A stretch of 64,000 nucleotides of DNA from Wolfiporia cocos. Its lineage: Eukaryota; Basidiomycota; Agaricomycetes; Polyporales; Phaeolaceae. The stretch is taken from positions 1,612,001 to 1,676,000 of the forward strand of contig JACCLO010000007.1 of assembly GCA_029448655.1 (NCBI GenBank), written 5' to 3'. The notes beneath the pieces are model-generated. The model saw only the letters and a program-made list of their open reading frames with translations. It had not been told where the DNA came from and did no database searches. How positions within the stretch are numbered: position 1 is the stretch's first letter; the number at the start of each line of letters is the position of its first letter. Positions 43,881 through 56,200 of this stretch are shown here, piece by piece. The translations under genes and the position numbers were made by a program.

Positions 43881-45612
43881 TAGTGTTGCCGAAGTTCGGT
43901 TCAGTTCAGGTTCAGGGGGGTCTGGGGCTGAACCTAGAACTGAACCGACTGCAGGGAGCCTGAACCTGAACCTGAACCTGGACTGAACCTGCTGAACTGG
44001 TTCAGCAGGTTCGGTTCATGGTTCGAACTAGGTTCGAACCACTAAATGACTTGCTTTTTTAAAATGTAAAAATAATGTTGAGTCCACTGGAGTAACCAAT
44101 ATGCTGCAAAATAAATGTGCCACAGACATTAGAACCATGTAAGAACACCGAGACGTGACCAAACACGCATCAAAATGACGCAGAATGCACCATGGAAAGC
44201 CAGCTGGTAGGCAGAATGCCCATCCGAGGTGGTTTAGCTACAGCTCGACCGATTGTGATCAACCTCGATCGTGCTCGCACAGTGAACGTTGAACCTTCGC
44301 TGGTTTGCGCACAATCTGAAACGTCGCAAAAGCCCTGCGGACACTCTCTGGCTGCTCATCTAGTCAAAGACAGGTACTATCCGACATTTCTCTAGGCTCT
44401 CTAGCATAGACAGGTCTGTCCCAACCTCGACTGCTTTCCTATAGCTTTTTCCATGTCTTGTCTCTCTAACCTCTGTGCACCACCTTAGATCTACGGTCTA
44501 TCGGTCTCGTAAAATAATTTTCTAGTATTCCAGGACAATCCTCACTGTTTCAGGGTTCGTCTCCGACTTGTCTAGCTTGTAGGGTGAATACTCAAATTTT
44601 AGGGCACTCAAAATGTTGTAGAAAACCTTATAGCTCTCTATGTATTTAGGCGATGTGCAGATACAAGAAAATACATTGATTACTGCCAAGACGAAGCTAG
44701 ACGAAGAGCTGTGCTCGAGGCGTTCGCTCAGGACTTAGGGAATCAGTTACCAATGTTTTGATTTGATTACTATTATTCCTGATCCATTTAACGTGCCGCC
44801 GCCGTTTGAATCGCTACAAGCTGCGTGTCTCCTAGGTACATTGCTCGCCATCGACCCCTTAAACACCTCACCTATCGTGGCACATCCTGACCTGCCCAGG
44901 AAACCCGAGGGAAATATTTTTCTGACAACACCAAACTTCAAGTTCTGCAGTGCCTCTGTTTGGTGTCTATTGGGCTGCTACATTCCAAATTGGCTCTGAG
45001 TCTTCTTTACAGTGGTAAAACATAACTTATGATGCACAATAGTCACTCAAGGCAGCAGATTTGAGCAGTTCAGTAATCAGAATCCATGAGCAGAATGAGT
45101 GTGAATTAGCCTGAGGCAAAGCTAATAAAAAACCTTATTAGACAGCTCTGTATACAACCTAGGTTCATGGATCTGAAGTGAAACATTGTGAACTACATGT
45201 TTTACGTCATCTGACAGCAGTGAATGTAGCCCAGTGCCAAAGAAAGCACAGTACTTCCAACATGGGGCTGAGCTCTCACCATATTGGGAGACTGGAGTAT
45301 ATCAGTGCTGATGCTTGCCATTGTGAAGCCAGTTATCCATAGCTTACTGCAACAATACTATAACAAAGATGACAAGAATATGATTGTAGTTTATACTTAT
45401 CCACCAACAGTTACCAGGAATATGTTAATGCTAAGTGGTTCAAGGTTCAGTCCGGTTCAAACCTGGTTCAAGGGTACCCATGGCCCCCCTGAACCAAGAA
45501 CCGAACCTCGACATCCTACCCTGAACCGGACCTGGACTGAACCTGAACCTAGGTTCGGTTCCGGCGGTTCAGGTTCTGAACCTTGGTTCTGAACTGAACT
45601 TCGGCAACACTA
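43881..45612. mobile_element. hAT-type non-autonomous element
   Basis: 1,732 bp with terminal inverted repeats TAGTGTTGCCGAAGTTC, flanked by a perfect 8-bp target duplication GATGGTGT (43873-43880 and 45613-45620), the hallmark of hAT. Both subterminal regions are rich in GGTTCAG/CTGAACC repeats. No transposase frame was found inside. It splits the DDE transposase gene; removing it rejoins NNPGDNATHH to LNDFFRDLYDKHPEGAANCK. Confidence 0.88.
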
Positions 45613-45620
45613 GATGGTGT

Positions 45621-46445
45621 GTTGCGTTGTCTCCTGGGTTGTTCTCGTTTTCAGTGAGTTCTGACACCATATTCTCAGGCAATGGTACATTTGTCGCAAC
45701 TGCGTGATTGATGATGGGGGGTGGGACATTCGAGCTCTCAGTCTCGTCATCGGACAAGATGTCAACCTGTGCAGGTGAGTCAGCAAATTTTTCGTGGTCC
45801 AGTAACTCAGCTGACCGTTGTGCTATCATCCAGCTTCTGTGACGATGGGCTGAAGAAGTGTGTAATACTTCTATAGCCCTGCTTTTCTAACTCTCTCTGT
45901 CTAGCAGCATGCCGCTGCTTTGTCCGGGCAGAATTGCGCACATAATTCCTGGGTCGGTGATTTTCTTCTCTCTTTGCTCGCTCCCTTGCTAATGCGGCAT
46001 CATGTGCCTGATGTAGGAGCGATGCGAACTGAAGAAGGGCTGCTTCACGCTGGTGCTCAGATTCCTCCTCAGAATCTTCCTCTTCCTCTGATCTCAATTC
46101 TTCCGCATCCGTCAACTCATGACCCACTGCTGCAGGAAGAACAGCCTCACTTCGTATGGGCTCGTCAATATCGACTCCTTTGGCCATTTCGTGTGCTTCA
46201 TCCGGTTCTCGAGGCAGCGCTGCAGGACCTTCGTTGAGCTGGCTCCGTGGGTTGGCAGTGACATGGGCAAGATGGGCAGTTGAGCGAGCAGTATTGAGAC
46301 AAGATCTTGCTTTACGTAGGTTCGCTATACGCGCAGACTGCTCCGTAGAACATTTTCCCATCCTTACGCAGCGCAGCAAATATGAGCTGCAATTTTCTTT
46401 GCATTGATGCAGCGGCCAGCGGCCACTGATTGTGGCGCTAGCCAC
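45621..46445 (-). pseudogene. DDE-type transposase, N-terminal part
   Basis: Start ATG 46445 (MASATISGRW). The frame runs to about 45807 and continues in another frame (45621-45829). It has an acidic segment SEEEEDSEEESE, and basic NSARTKQRHAARQRELEKQG followed by YRSITHFF, the usual N-terminus of the same Agaricomycete transposase family. One frameshift or intron lies near 45810-45830. It is the upstream half of the gene interrupted at 45620. Confidence 0.65.
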
Positions 46446-46581
46446 GTGTATGGTCGTTATCAGCCACCGATGCGATCATATCCGGTATAGATAAGATTAA
46501 ATATAGTCACGTGAGCATTACATAAGCGTCCAAAACTTTCGAAGCGGCAGATAACATATCACTCGCATTACATAATAACAA

Positions 46582-46868
46582 CTAGCTTAATTACCTGTGG
46601 CTTCGCCACAATTTTGTACTTTAGGAGTTGTTGTTTATCTCTGCCCGCTCAGCCACTCCTCCACCTCGCTGACGCTCGGCCTCGTCGTCGCTTCACTTGT
46701 AACACCTTTGCAACCAGCATGCGCGCCTTGCAGGCGCTGGGCGTGGGAATCCACTGGCCAACTTCCCGGGTCGGTGGCGCGAGCCCTATGGGACAACGGA
46801 CAGCACGTGGCACACGTGGAAAAGCACATGGCAGTTCCCACGCAATCCACGGCCCTTTAGTACTTAGA
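46582..46868 (-). mobile_element. Helitron-like element H1 (tandem array)
   Basis: 287 bp. The 3' end (GTGGCGAAGCCAC, AGGTAATTAAG, CTAG) is at 46582, and the 5' TCTAAGTACTAAAGGGCC is at 46868. It is the leftmost of four copies joined without a single spacer base. It has the conserved core block and no minisatellite. Confidence 0.85.
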
Positions 46869-47152
46869 CTAGCTTAATTACCTGTGGCTTCGCCACAATT
46901 TTGTATTTCTAGGAGTTATTATATATCTCTGCCCACTCAGCCACTCCTCCACCTCGCTGACGCTCGGCCTCGTCGTCGCTTCGCTTGTAATACCTTTGCA
47001 ACTGGCACGTGCGCCTTGCAGGCGCCGGCGCGCACTCGATGGGTGCCCTACAGGCGCCGCCACGCGGCAAACGTGCTCGCCATGTGCGATTCTCGTGCGC
47101 GACACGCTAGCGACACGCGACGGCTCCCACGCGAGCTCCCATTACTCTTAGA
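46869..47152 (-). mobile_element. Helitron-like element H2 (tandem array)
   Basis: 284 bp with intact hairpin and CTAG at 46869 and 5' TCTAAGAGTAATGGGAGC at 47152. Its 5' half differs from H1 (GGCAAACGTGCTCGCC type), so it belongs to a different subfamily. Confidence 0.85.
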
Positions 47153-47951
47153 CTAGCTTAATTACCTGTGGCTTCGCCACAAACGTTATGTCTTAGGAAT
47201 ATATTTTAGTCTCTGCCTGCTCAGCCACTCCTCCACCTCGCTGATGCTCGGTATCGTTGTCGCTTTGCTTGTAAAATCTGTAACTGGCACGCATGCCTTG
47301 CAGGCTCTGGGTGTGGGAATTCACCCCTGTGGCATTGGGGTGCAAATACCTGTGGCACAGGGTACAGACCCCTGTGGTGTGGAGTATTTATATTACAAAA
47401 TCCCCATGCCACAGGACGCAAATCCCTGTGGCATGGGGCACGAATCCCCGTGGCATGGGGCACAAACCCCCATGGCATGGGCCAAAAATCCCCGTGGTGT
47501 AGGGCACGAATCCCCGTGGCACGGGGTACAAATCCCCGTGGTGTGGGGTATTTACATTACAAAATCCCCATGCCACAGGACACAAATCCCTGTGGCATGG
47601 GCCACAAACCCCCATGGAATCGGCCACGAATCCCCGTGGTGTGGGGCACGAATCCCCGTGGCATGGGGCACGAATCCCTGTGGCATGGGGCACGAATCCC
47701 CGTGGCATGGGGCACGAATCCCTGTGGTGCGGGGCAGGAACAGCGCGCGCACCTTGCAGGCGCCGGGCGTGGGAATCCATCGGCCAACTCCGCGGACGGC
47801 AGGCGCCCTATCTAATGGGAGGAGGATCAACGACGCGCATGGACGCCACGCGGCAAACGTGGCGTCCATGTGCGCAAAACGCGAGCGACACGCGAGCGAC
47901 ACGCTAGCGGCACGCGAGCGCCTACGGCGCGAGCTCCCCTTACTTTATGGA
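47153..47951 (-). mobile_element. Helitron-like element H3 (tandem array)
   Basis: 799 bp, hairpin and CTAG at 47153, 5' TCCATAAAGTAAGGGG at 47951. It carries the expanded minisatellite (about 47325-47735). It is nearly identical to H4, so one was probably made from the other recently. Confidence 0.88.
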
Positions 47952-48728
47952 CTAGCTTAATTACCTGTGGCTTCGCCACAAACGTTATGTCTTAGGAATA
48001 TATTTTAGTCTCTGCCTGCTCAGCCACTCCTCCACCTCGCTGATGTTCGGTATCGTTGTCGCTTTGCTTGTAGAATCTGTAACTGGCATGCATGCCTTGC
48101 AGGCTCTGGGTGTGGGAATTCACCCCTGTGGCATTGGGGTGCAAATACCTGTGGCACAGGGTACAGACCCCTGTGGTGTGGAGTATTTATATTACAAAAT
48201 CCCCATGCCACAGGACACAAATCCCTGTGGCATGGGGCACGAATCCCTGTGGCATGGGGCACAAACCCCCATGGCATGGGCCAAAAATCCCCGTGGTGTA
48301 GGGCACAAATCCCCGTGGCACAGGGTACAAATCCCCGTGGTGTGGGGTATTTACATTACAAAATCCCCATGCCACAGGACACAAATCCCTGTGGCATGGG
48401 CCACAAACCCCCATGGAATGGGACACGAATCCCTGTGGTGTGGGGCACGAATCCCCGTGGCATGGGGCACGAATCCCCGTGGCATGGGGCACGAATCCCC
48501 GTGGTGCGGGGCAGGAACAGCGCGCGCGCCTTGCAGGCGCCGGGCGTGGGAATCCACCGGCCAACTCCGCGGATGGCAGGCGCCCTATCTAATGGGAGGA
48601 GGATCAACGATGCGCATGGACGCCACGCGGCAAACGTGGCGTCCATGTGCGCAAAACGCGAGCGACACGCGAGCGACACGCTAGCGGCACGCGAGCGCCT
48701 ACGGCGCGAGCTCCCCTTACTTTATGGA
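47952..48728 (-). mobile_element. Helitron-like element H4 (tandem array)
   Basis: 777 bp, same ends as H3. The 5' end at 48728 is preceded on the minus strand by A, and the array's far 3' end at 46582 is followed by T. The whole array thus occupies one A|T site. The minisatellite (about 48125-48515) is about one unit shorter than in H3. Confidence 0.88.
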
Positions 48729-49110
48729 TTCATTGAATAGCTAATATCTCAAGATGTAGGAAGTTTCTCCCCAAACGGCTCCAAAGGAATGAAAGTAGTC
48801 ATGTGGCTGAGGCTTTCCTATAGATTAGATTCTCGGGATTCACATTCTTAGTGTGACACCGTAAATGTAAGGGCGCCCGTTCCTGATGTCGCCTAAGAGT
48901 GGTCACGCCTATTACTAGAAATTTGGCCCTAGTTTCATCTAAAGTACTGCCTTGACCGGAAGCCATCTAACCTACTCGCAGTGCATCGCCCACCCCCACA
49001 CCCCCCCCCTATCAGTAGACCTTGCAGACTCGCTTTCGTGTAGACCCTCCTCCTCACCATCTCGACGTACGATATTGCTCAATCACGGAACGTAAATTCT
49101 GTGTGTAGCC
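48729..49110 (+). promoter_or_regulatory. MFS gene upstream region
   Basis: 382 bp between the Helitron-like array and the MFS start codon. It has a pyrimidine-rich tract (CCCACCCCCACACCCCCCCC, 48990-49009) as often seen before fungal starts. No clear TATA box. The array therefore lies within promoter distance of the gene. Confidence 0.45.
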
Positions 49111-51079
49111 ATGAGTGACGAATTGGTTGACGGCGACCCTTACGTTGTGCGCGATACGTTGCCCCCCGCGGCAACAGAATACTCAAAGCGATGTTCCAGT
49201 GAATGGCGAGCATGGAGTACCGGTACGCACAATGTTTCGAATTGAGAGTGTATATTAAGATGCTTTTGTAGTCGTGGGAGCTTGGCTCATGCAGTTCTGC
49301 GCCGTAGGATTTGTGGGTAACAGTATAGATTATCTGTATAATCGCTGGGAGTTACTGAAGCAGACTTTACACGGGCGTGCTCCTGTTAGATGTCGTCGTA
49401 CGGGGTTATGCAGACATTCTATGTTCGTGACTACTTGAACGATTTCTCAGACTCAGCTATCAGCTGGATTGGGACCGTTCAAATATTCTGTGAGCTGGGA
49501 TTGTCTCCGGTCGGGGGCTTATTGTATGTCTCCATACCGAGGACAGGTACATATACTGATACACAGATGTATACTAGGCTGGATAGGGGATATCTAAGGC
49601 AGACTTTGGCGTCTGGGTCCCTCATTTTTACGTTGTGGTATGCTCGATTTGCTTGCAGACTTACCTTTTCTCACAATCTATTTCTAGCCAGTTCCTGTTG
49701 TCTCTTGCACATGCACATCGATACTATCAAGTTTTCCTTAGCCAGGGCATTGGGATGGGGATCGGAATCGGCCTAATTTTCATGCCCACGCTCGGTGTAG
49801 TGTCACGACACTTCAAACAACGTAAGGCACTGGCAATGGTAAGTCTTATACACGATCGTCGAGTTCAATAGGAAAGATGCTGATGTAGTGAGTTGCAGGG
49901 TATCGTCGCATCCGGTTCCTCCTTGGGCACTGTTGTCTTTTCTAGTACGCTCAAATTTGCGATACCATGTGTGTCTGCGCTAACGTTATGCATTGTTCCC
50001 AGTCGCTCTCAACTACCTTCTGAATGGCTCGTTGAGCTTTGGGTGGGCAATTCGAATCACATCATTTATCTCTCTAGGCTTGCTTGCCTTAGGAAATATG
50101 CTCATCTTTGAGCCATTACCGACTCCACCTGTTCCATATAATCCAGAGGAATCTGCACTCAAATCGGACATATCGCCGATCAAGGATGATAACGCAGTTG
50201 GCAAGAAAACATCTATCAAAACTCGCTCTTCGCTTCTCCTCGACAGAGATTATGTCCTGCTCCTGGCTTTCGGGTTTCTATTTGGACTGGGCCAGTGGTT
50301 TCCCTCTTACTATGTTCAAATATACGCAGAAGCGCATGCTGTGAACTCCCAACTATCTTTTTATGCTGTAGCCATCATGAACATATCGGCTATGTTCGGT
50401 CGGATTGTACCGAATTGGCTGGCAGACCGTTGGGGTAATATAGAAGTGTATGTTCCGTGTACGATATGTGCTGGTGAGGGCAAATTAACTCATTTTTTAT
50501 TGCATCACTCACTCGTTCTGGCATAGGCGCTATCGGCTTTGCCATGCTTGGTTGCAGCACTGCGTATGGCTTGGTATTGTTCACTGTGTTGTGCGTTCAC
50601 ATTTATCTCTTGAAATGTCCTCACCGACCTGAGCTATATATATCCAGCTATGGTTTCTTCTTCGGTTCCTGTAAGAGCCGACCAAGTCTCTGAGACAGCT
50701 CGTTGATGATCATTCTCCAGCAATTTCGCTTTATCTTCCTGTTGTTCATTCGGTTTGTGATGGGAAAGCGGACATGGGGTACGTCGACCTTTTCTCTGAA
50801 AGAATCGGCGGTATTTATGGCATTCCGATATCTCTAGGAGACGCATGGGGGTCGCACTCTTCCCCGTTGGTGTCGCCTCACTCGTAGGGAATCCCATAAA
50901 CGGCGCAATATTAGGCCCTACCCTCATCTGGTGGAAGGGCGTCACGTTTGCATCAGTGAGTAGATTCAATATTACTCTTCATTCTATCATGGTTGCTAAT
51001 ATGCTCCCATCAGATAGTCATGCTCGCTGGAGCATCCTGCGTCTCTGTGATCCTCTTCTCTCGGCTGTTCAACGCGTAA
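49111..51079 (+). CDS. MFS transporter, fungal monocarboxylate-transporter-like
   Basis: Plasma- or organelle-membrane carrier of the major facilitator superfamily; the substrate is unknown (monocarboxylate or similar by family). Start ATG 49111 (MSDELVDGDPYVVRDT), stop TAA 51077-51079. I could splice about 11 introns of 46-90 bp without a stop, giving about 430 residues. TM1 region VGAWLMQFCAVGF, then YGVMQTFYVRDYLNDFSDSA, SWIGTVQIF, SQGIGMGIGIGLIFMPTLGV, HFKQRKALAMGIVASGSSLG (the loop and glycine helix typical of this family), the second half from LLLAFGFLFGLGQWFPSYYV, AMFGRIVPNWLADRWGN (cytoplasmic MFS signature) and GVASLVGNPINGAILG. The cytoplasmic loop between halves is short. Likely functional. 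Confidence 0.87.
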
Positions 51080-51570
51080 TCCACGCATCGCTTGCCAGTG
51101 CTGTCTTGAGCGACGCCGCCTTTCCCTTTCTTGCCCTCCCTCCGCACCATTTTTCTTACTTTCTTACTTTTTGTGGTTGTCGGGCTGACGCCCTTTCGTA
51201 CTAGCCCTGGAGCATTACTGCGCGCTGCTATACCTAAGATAGTCCTCATTCAAACGTTCCAATATGTGACTGCGGAATGCGATTTTCTACAAATCTGTGG
51301 TTTGTGATTTCAGAGACTGTACTGCACAGAATTCGCATTAATTTTACAGTGGTTCCGTCACGCTGCTTAGTCGTCGTTTGATGAGTTTGCATGCACACTA
51401 TCTTACTGCCTGTCCGCTCGTATTCCTGTCAGGAGCACGTCCTAGGGAAACGCGATGAATCCTATCCTATATCTGAATACATCAGTAATACTATCTAGTT
51501 ACTGGTGTGAGGACCTAGATGAGTGCCTGTAGGTGTAAAAGCTGGTTGGTGAGACTAGTTACTCAAGGAG
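51080..51570. other. Intergenic, downstream of MFS gene
   Basis: No gene recognised. It presumably contains the MFS 3' untranslated region and polyadenylation signals. Confidence 0.35.
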
Positions 51571-51572
51571 GC

Positions 51573-51760
51573 ACGAGGGACTTCAGTCAATCATTTAATC
51601 TGCCAACTGCCCTTCGCTTAGGAAATCGCAGTTGCCAGCTAGATTTGCACACTACACCAATCCTGATGAAGCTAGCTCTGCACACAGGTTAATCTACACA
51701 ATCGTGCAGATTAATCTACACACATGCTGATGGAGCCACGCACGCAGTAGATCGGATTGT
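51573..51760 (+). mobile_element. Foldback-family end fragment
   Basis: GAGGGACTTCAGTCAAT and the following AATCTGCCAACTGCCCTTCG match the left arm at 60420 onward. The copy then diverges, with several AGATTAATCTACACA-type repeats. It lacks the tRNA-like part and a right arm. Confidence 0.65.
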
Positions 51761-51872
51761 GTATAGACGTGTGATAGTATAGATTAGTGTATGCTTACAA
51801 ATGTACAACAATACAGTTCAATATGCCAGTACTGATCAGTGTCGGCTCAATGTACCTGTTGTATCAGATCTG

Positions 51873-51995
51873 TGACACACACACAACCAGAGACACACAC
51901 CCGGGGGAAGGGGGCTCACTCAAAGACGCCTTCCTGGTCCAGGACATCTAAGGCTGAAATGGCCAAGACAAGTCTGAGGTTTGCTCAAGACTGTC
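51873..51995 (-). mobile_element. LTR5 fragment
   Basis: TGACACACACACAACCAG and AAATGGCCAAGACAAGTCTGAG match the LTR5 3' end in reverse. It stops where LTR4 sequence begins. Confidence 0.65.
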
Positions 51996-52560
51996 TGTCA
52001 CAGACCTACTGTCTGTGCGACCCCTGGGCTCAGGGGGATCCCTACATGCCTGCATAGAGTGAGCAGACGGCACCAACGTACTCATAGGACAGCCGTGGCG
52101 AACTCATAGGTCCACCCATAAGGTGCCCAGCCGCCGAGGCGAACTCATAGGTCCACCCTAGGAGTGCCCAGCCGCCAAGGCCCCCAGACGACGAGTTGCA
52201 ACCCACAGACTAGCGGACACGATAGAGGCCCCGGGCCAGCAAGTCACACAGCATTAAGTAAGAGAGGAGCTTGCGCTCAATGACGAGAATCCTAAAGATG
52301 GGGGAGTAAGCCCCCATCGCTGCAGTATAAGTACATGTGTTGGAACGCTAAGTATCTAGCCTGCCCTACAGACATGGCCTGTGTGCATGTAACGTAAGTG
52401 TGACCGTACAAGTAGCGTAACGTGTAACTATATGGTGACCATCATGTGTCCGTACCTGAGGCGCGCGCTACCCTACAGCGCTAACCAACCGGTCAGGTGA
52501 TCTATATACTCGAGAACTAACGTGAGACAAGCGTGAGTGTAGCGGAGCGGCGTACGCCTA
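51996..52560 (-). mobile_element. LTR4 fragment
   Basis: TGTCACAGACCTACTGTCTGTGCGACC aligns with the start of LTR4 (22432), and downstream blocks such as GTGTAACTATATGGTGACC have relatives in both LTR4 copies. It runs into the LTR of the second Gypsy-2 copy. The opposite end of this LTR was not found. Confidence 0.6.
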
Positions 52561-53259
52561 TGACACAAACAAGGTTGTGGGACTCACACTATAACCTGAT
52601 AACGACTTGAAGGGGTTGTTGAAGGTTGGTGAGGGAATGCTTGTAGGCGCAGTAGAGATGTTATGTGACTATGCGATAGCAGAGAACAAATCTAAGGCTT
52701 ATCCGCAGTGATAGCCCTACTTATATACATGCTTTGTTTGGTTACCAGTAAGGGAGCCAAACATGAAGGCGGTCTGTGCGCAGACATAACTAATATGGTT
52801 AAGTCGTAAACTACAGTAGACCATGTGCGCCGGTAATGGCCGCACCAGTAAGATCGTTTGTTTGGACCGTAGGTCCATGTTGTGGAAGTGGCTGTAGCTA
52901 CGTTAGTAAGCCATGCATGTGATTCTTATATACCGGTATTGGGATATGAGTAATCGTAAGGGCATTGGCATGTGATAACGAGCGGGCCGCTTATCCAATT
53001 GTACTGACATAGCCCGGTATCGGGATATGAGTAAGGCGCGTGACACCGGAGGTTAGTCCGCTGAGTCATGGACGCATACGAGCGTGTTATGTACGTGTTG
53101 TTATGACAGGTGGACGTATACTGCGTTGTGTACGTGTTGTTTGGTTGCGTGTACATGTAGACGGGCGCTTAGCAGCGTAAATGTCTACAAGGTTGTAGAA
53201 ATACCAGATAAATAGGTAAAAATACGGGAAAAATAGTGGCATGTCCCAAATCTGTGACA
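52561..53259 (-). repeat. Gypsy-2b 3' LTR
   Basis: 699 bp, TGACACAAACAAGG...AAATCTGTGACA. It is the same length as the Gypsy-2 LTRs, with clustered changes in the first 130 bp. Confidence 0.92.
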
Positions 53260-53298
53260 TTACCCCCTCTTCAGGTTTCATTGTCCCTAATGGAACGA

Positions 53299-56200
53299 TT
53301 ACTTTCCTGTGGAGCCGAATCCACCAGTACCACGCTCGGATTTAATCTTTTCAAAGTAAGATTTTCCGTGTAGCGTAATATGCGGGTCCTTAGCAACCTC
53401 GCAGATGAGCTGGGCAATCTTATCCCCGGCTCGTATATCGATAGATATGTCCGAGTGGTTCCGAAGAATGATGATTACTTTGCCTTGATAGTCGTGGTCG
53501 ATAACGCCACCCATTACGTCTATGCCTTTTCGGGCGAGACTAGAGCGGGGGGCGATGCGTCCATAAGTGCCGAAAGGTACCTGGATTTTCAGTTTGGTGT
53601 TGTATTCTGTCTGCCCGTGAGCTGGCAGAACGTCGCCTGTTGCAGTGTACAGGTCAAACCCAACCGAGTCCTTGGTTCCTTTTTCCGGCATTCGGCCGCC
53701 TTCACCGACTACGATTCTCAAGTCCGCGTTTTGGTCGATGTCGGCTGACATCCATCCCCCGTCGGGGTGCCTAACCATGCGTTGCTTAGGGTCCTTTGCA
53801 AATTCTTCGCGATACTGCGGCCAGTCGTCTGGCCACGTGCATTCGTTGGCTTCCCAGTCGTCACTGTCAGGATCGAAGACGTGAACTGCTTCTTTCCTTC
53901 TAGCTGATCGCCTGAGGGGAACATCCTGCATTGGAATGGCGTGTGAAGCCTTGTATTCCTGCAGAATGTCGTATGCCAAGTCGAGATCGGCTTTGCGTAC
54001 CCAGGAGTCGTCGTTGATACCGAATCCTTTCCATCGGATTCTGTATTCAATTCTTCCTGCGCGAAGGCAATGATCTAAGATCTTCTCGACTTCCCATACT
54101 TCCTCGCCGTCAACTATTTCCGGCTGAGGTTCTGGTCTTTTCTGATGCACAGGGTCCTTGTACCTGACCAACTTGGAAGCGTGGAATACGGGGTGATAAG
54201 CCCTGTATTGCTCGTCCATGTGTACCCTAAAAGTGACCGGAGATAATTGTTCAATTATCTTAGAGGGTCCTAAATAGCGTGGACTAAGACTTCTTTCGGA
54301 GTCTTGCCAGCTACGGGCGTCAACGAGTACTTTGTCGCCGACTTTAAACGGTACCGAGCACTTGTGTTGATCATAGTACCAAGACCAGCGTTCGGCAGCT
54401 AATTTCATTGCTGCCTTAGCCTGTTCCTGTGCTGACCATCTGGCGTAGGCAAATTGATTTAAATCCGAGTATTGCGTCGGTTTCAAATCCGCAGGTCCTG
54501 CATTGGGGTGCCTTCCTAGTTTGACAAAGAATGGACTATTCTTTGTTGTTTCGCTAGCCGCGTTGTTGTACGCAAATTCTGCCGTGGGGAGATAGAACAT
54601 CCAGTTATCTTTTTGGATAACGTCGATGTAACATCGCAGGTATTGTTCTAGAATCTGGTTGATTCTCTCCGTCTGGCCATCTGCTTGCGGGTGATAGGCG
54701 GTTGTCATCAACCTCTGAATTCCCAATTGTTCGCACCATCCCTTGAATAGCTCGGAAGCGAATTGCGGTCCTCTATCCGAAATGATTTGTTTCGGAAGTC
54801 CGTGGTTCGGATAAATCCGGAGGTACAGGAGGTTCGCTAATTCTTTTGCCGTGATATTGTCTGACATGGGAATGAAATGCGCGCGCTTGGTCAGTCGGTC
54901 CACTATTACCATAATAGCATTGAATTGTTTCAATTCGCCGCTGGGTGGTAAGTGAACGATGAAGTCAATGGTGATTGTATCCCAAGGTGCTTCCGGTACT
55001 GGGAGCGGTTGCAGGGGTCCATACGGGGTCTGGTTGCGGTTCTTCATGCGTTGGCATGTGTCACAACCTTCCACGTATTGCTTTACCATTGTGGTCATTC
55101 CGGGCCACCAGTAATTACGTGATAGAAGTTCGTAGGTCTTCCATCGTCCGAAGTGTCCGGAAGTTACATGGTCATGGTGTAACTCCAGTATCTTCGTGCG
55201 CAATTCCTTAGGCTCTTTTGGAACGTACACTTTTCCTCGTCTGAGGAGTAATCCGGCCTCCATGTTCCATTCCTGGAGATCTTTACCGAATTCCTTGGGA
55301 CCACTTTTCAGTAGTTCCTGGTAATCTTTGGTAATCTGATCGTCCATGAGGGCTTGTCGGATTTGTCGGAGAAGGTCCTCATCGCCTGATTGTATCTCCT
55401 GCTGTGACGCTTCTAGCGCCCTAACCGTGAAATATTCCGGTTTCAGCAAAATTTGATCGCGATTATCGAGTTCCACCCCCTCTTCATGGTCTGGCCTCCG
55501 TGACAGAGGGTCAGCCGTGAGCATTGTTTTACCAGGTTTGTGACACATGGTGAAGTTGAACCTTGTCAGGTAAAGACTCCAACGTGCCTGTCTCCGGGTA
55601 AGCCGTTGTGCCGATTTGAAATATGTCAGATTAAGGTGATCCGACCATACTTCGAATTTGTGCGGGTGTCCTTCGAGGTAATGTCTCCATTCCTCTAGAG
55701 CGCGGATGATTGCCAACAACTCCTTATCGTAAATCTCATAGTTCCTTTCAGGTGCTGATAGAGATTTCGAGTAAAAGGCTACCGGGTGCCAGAGCTTATC
55801 TTCCGAAGAATATTGTGATAGCACCGCACCAGTTGCGTAATCAGATGAATCCGCTTCCACGCGGAACGGGGACTCCTGATCTGGGATCCGGAGTATTGGA
55901 GCCGATGTGAAAGCTTCCTTAAGGGTCTGGAATGCTTCCGCTTGTTCGGGTCCCCAGTTCCACTGCGTGTTTTTCTTGGACAGTTCGGTTAACGGCTTAA
56001 CCACTTTGGAGAAGTCCTTAATGAACCGACGGTAGTAGTTGGCGAAGCCAACAAAGGCCTAGACGTCCTTCACCTTGGCAGGTGTAGGCCAGTCCATTAT
56101 GCCGGCTACCTTCTTAGGGTCCATTTCGACTTTTCCTTTGGAAATAATCATTCCCAGGTATTCAATGCTGCTTTGTTCGAAGAAGCACTTTTCAGGCTTC

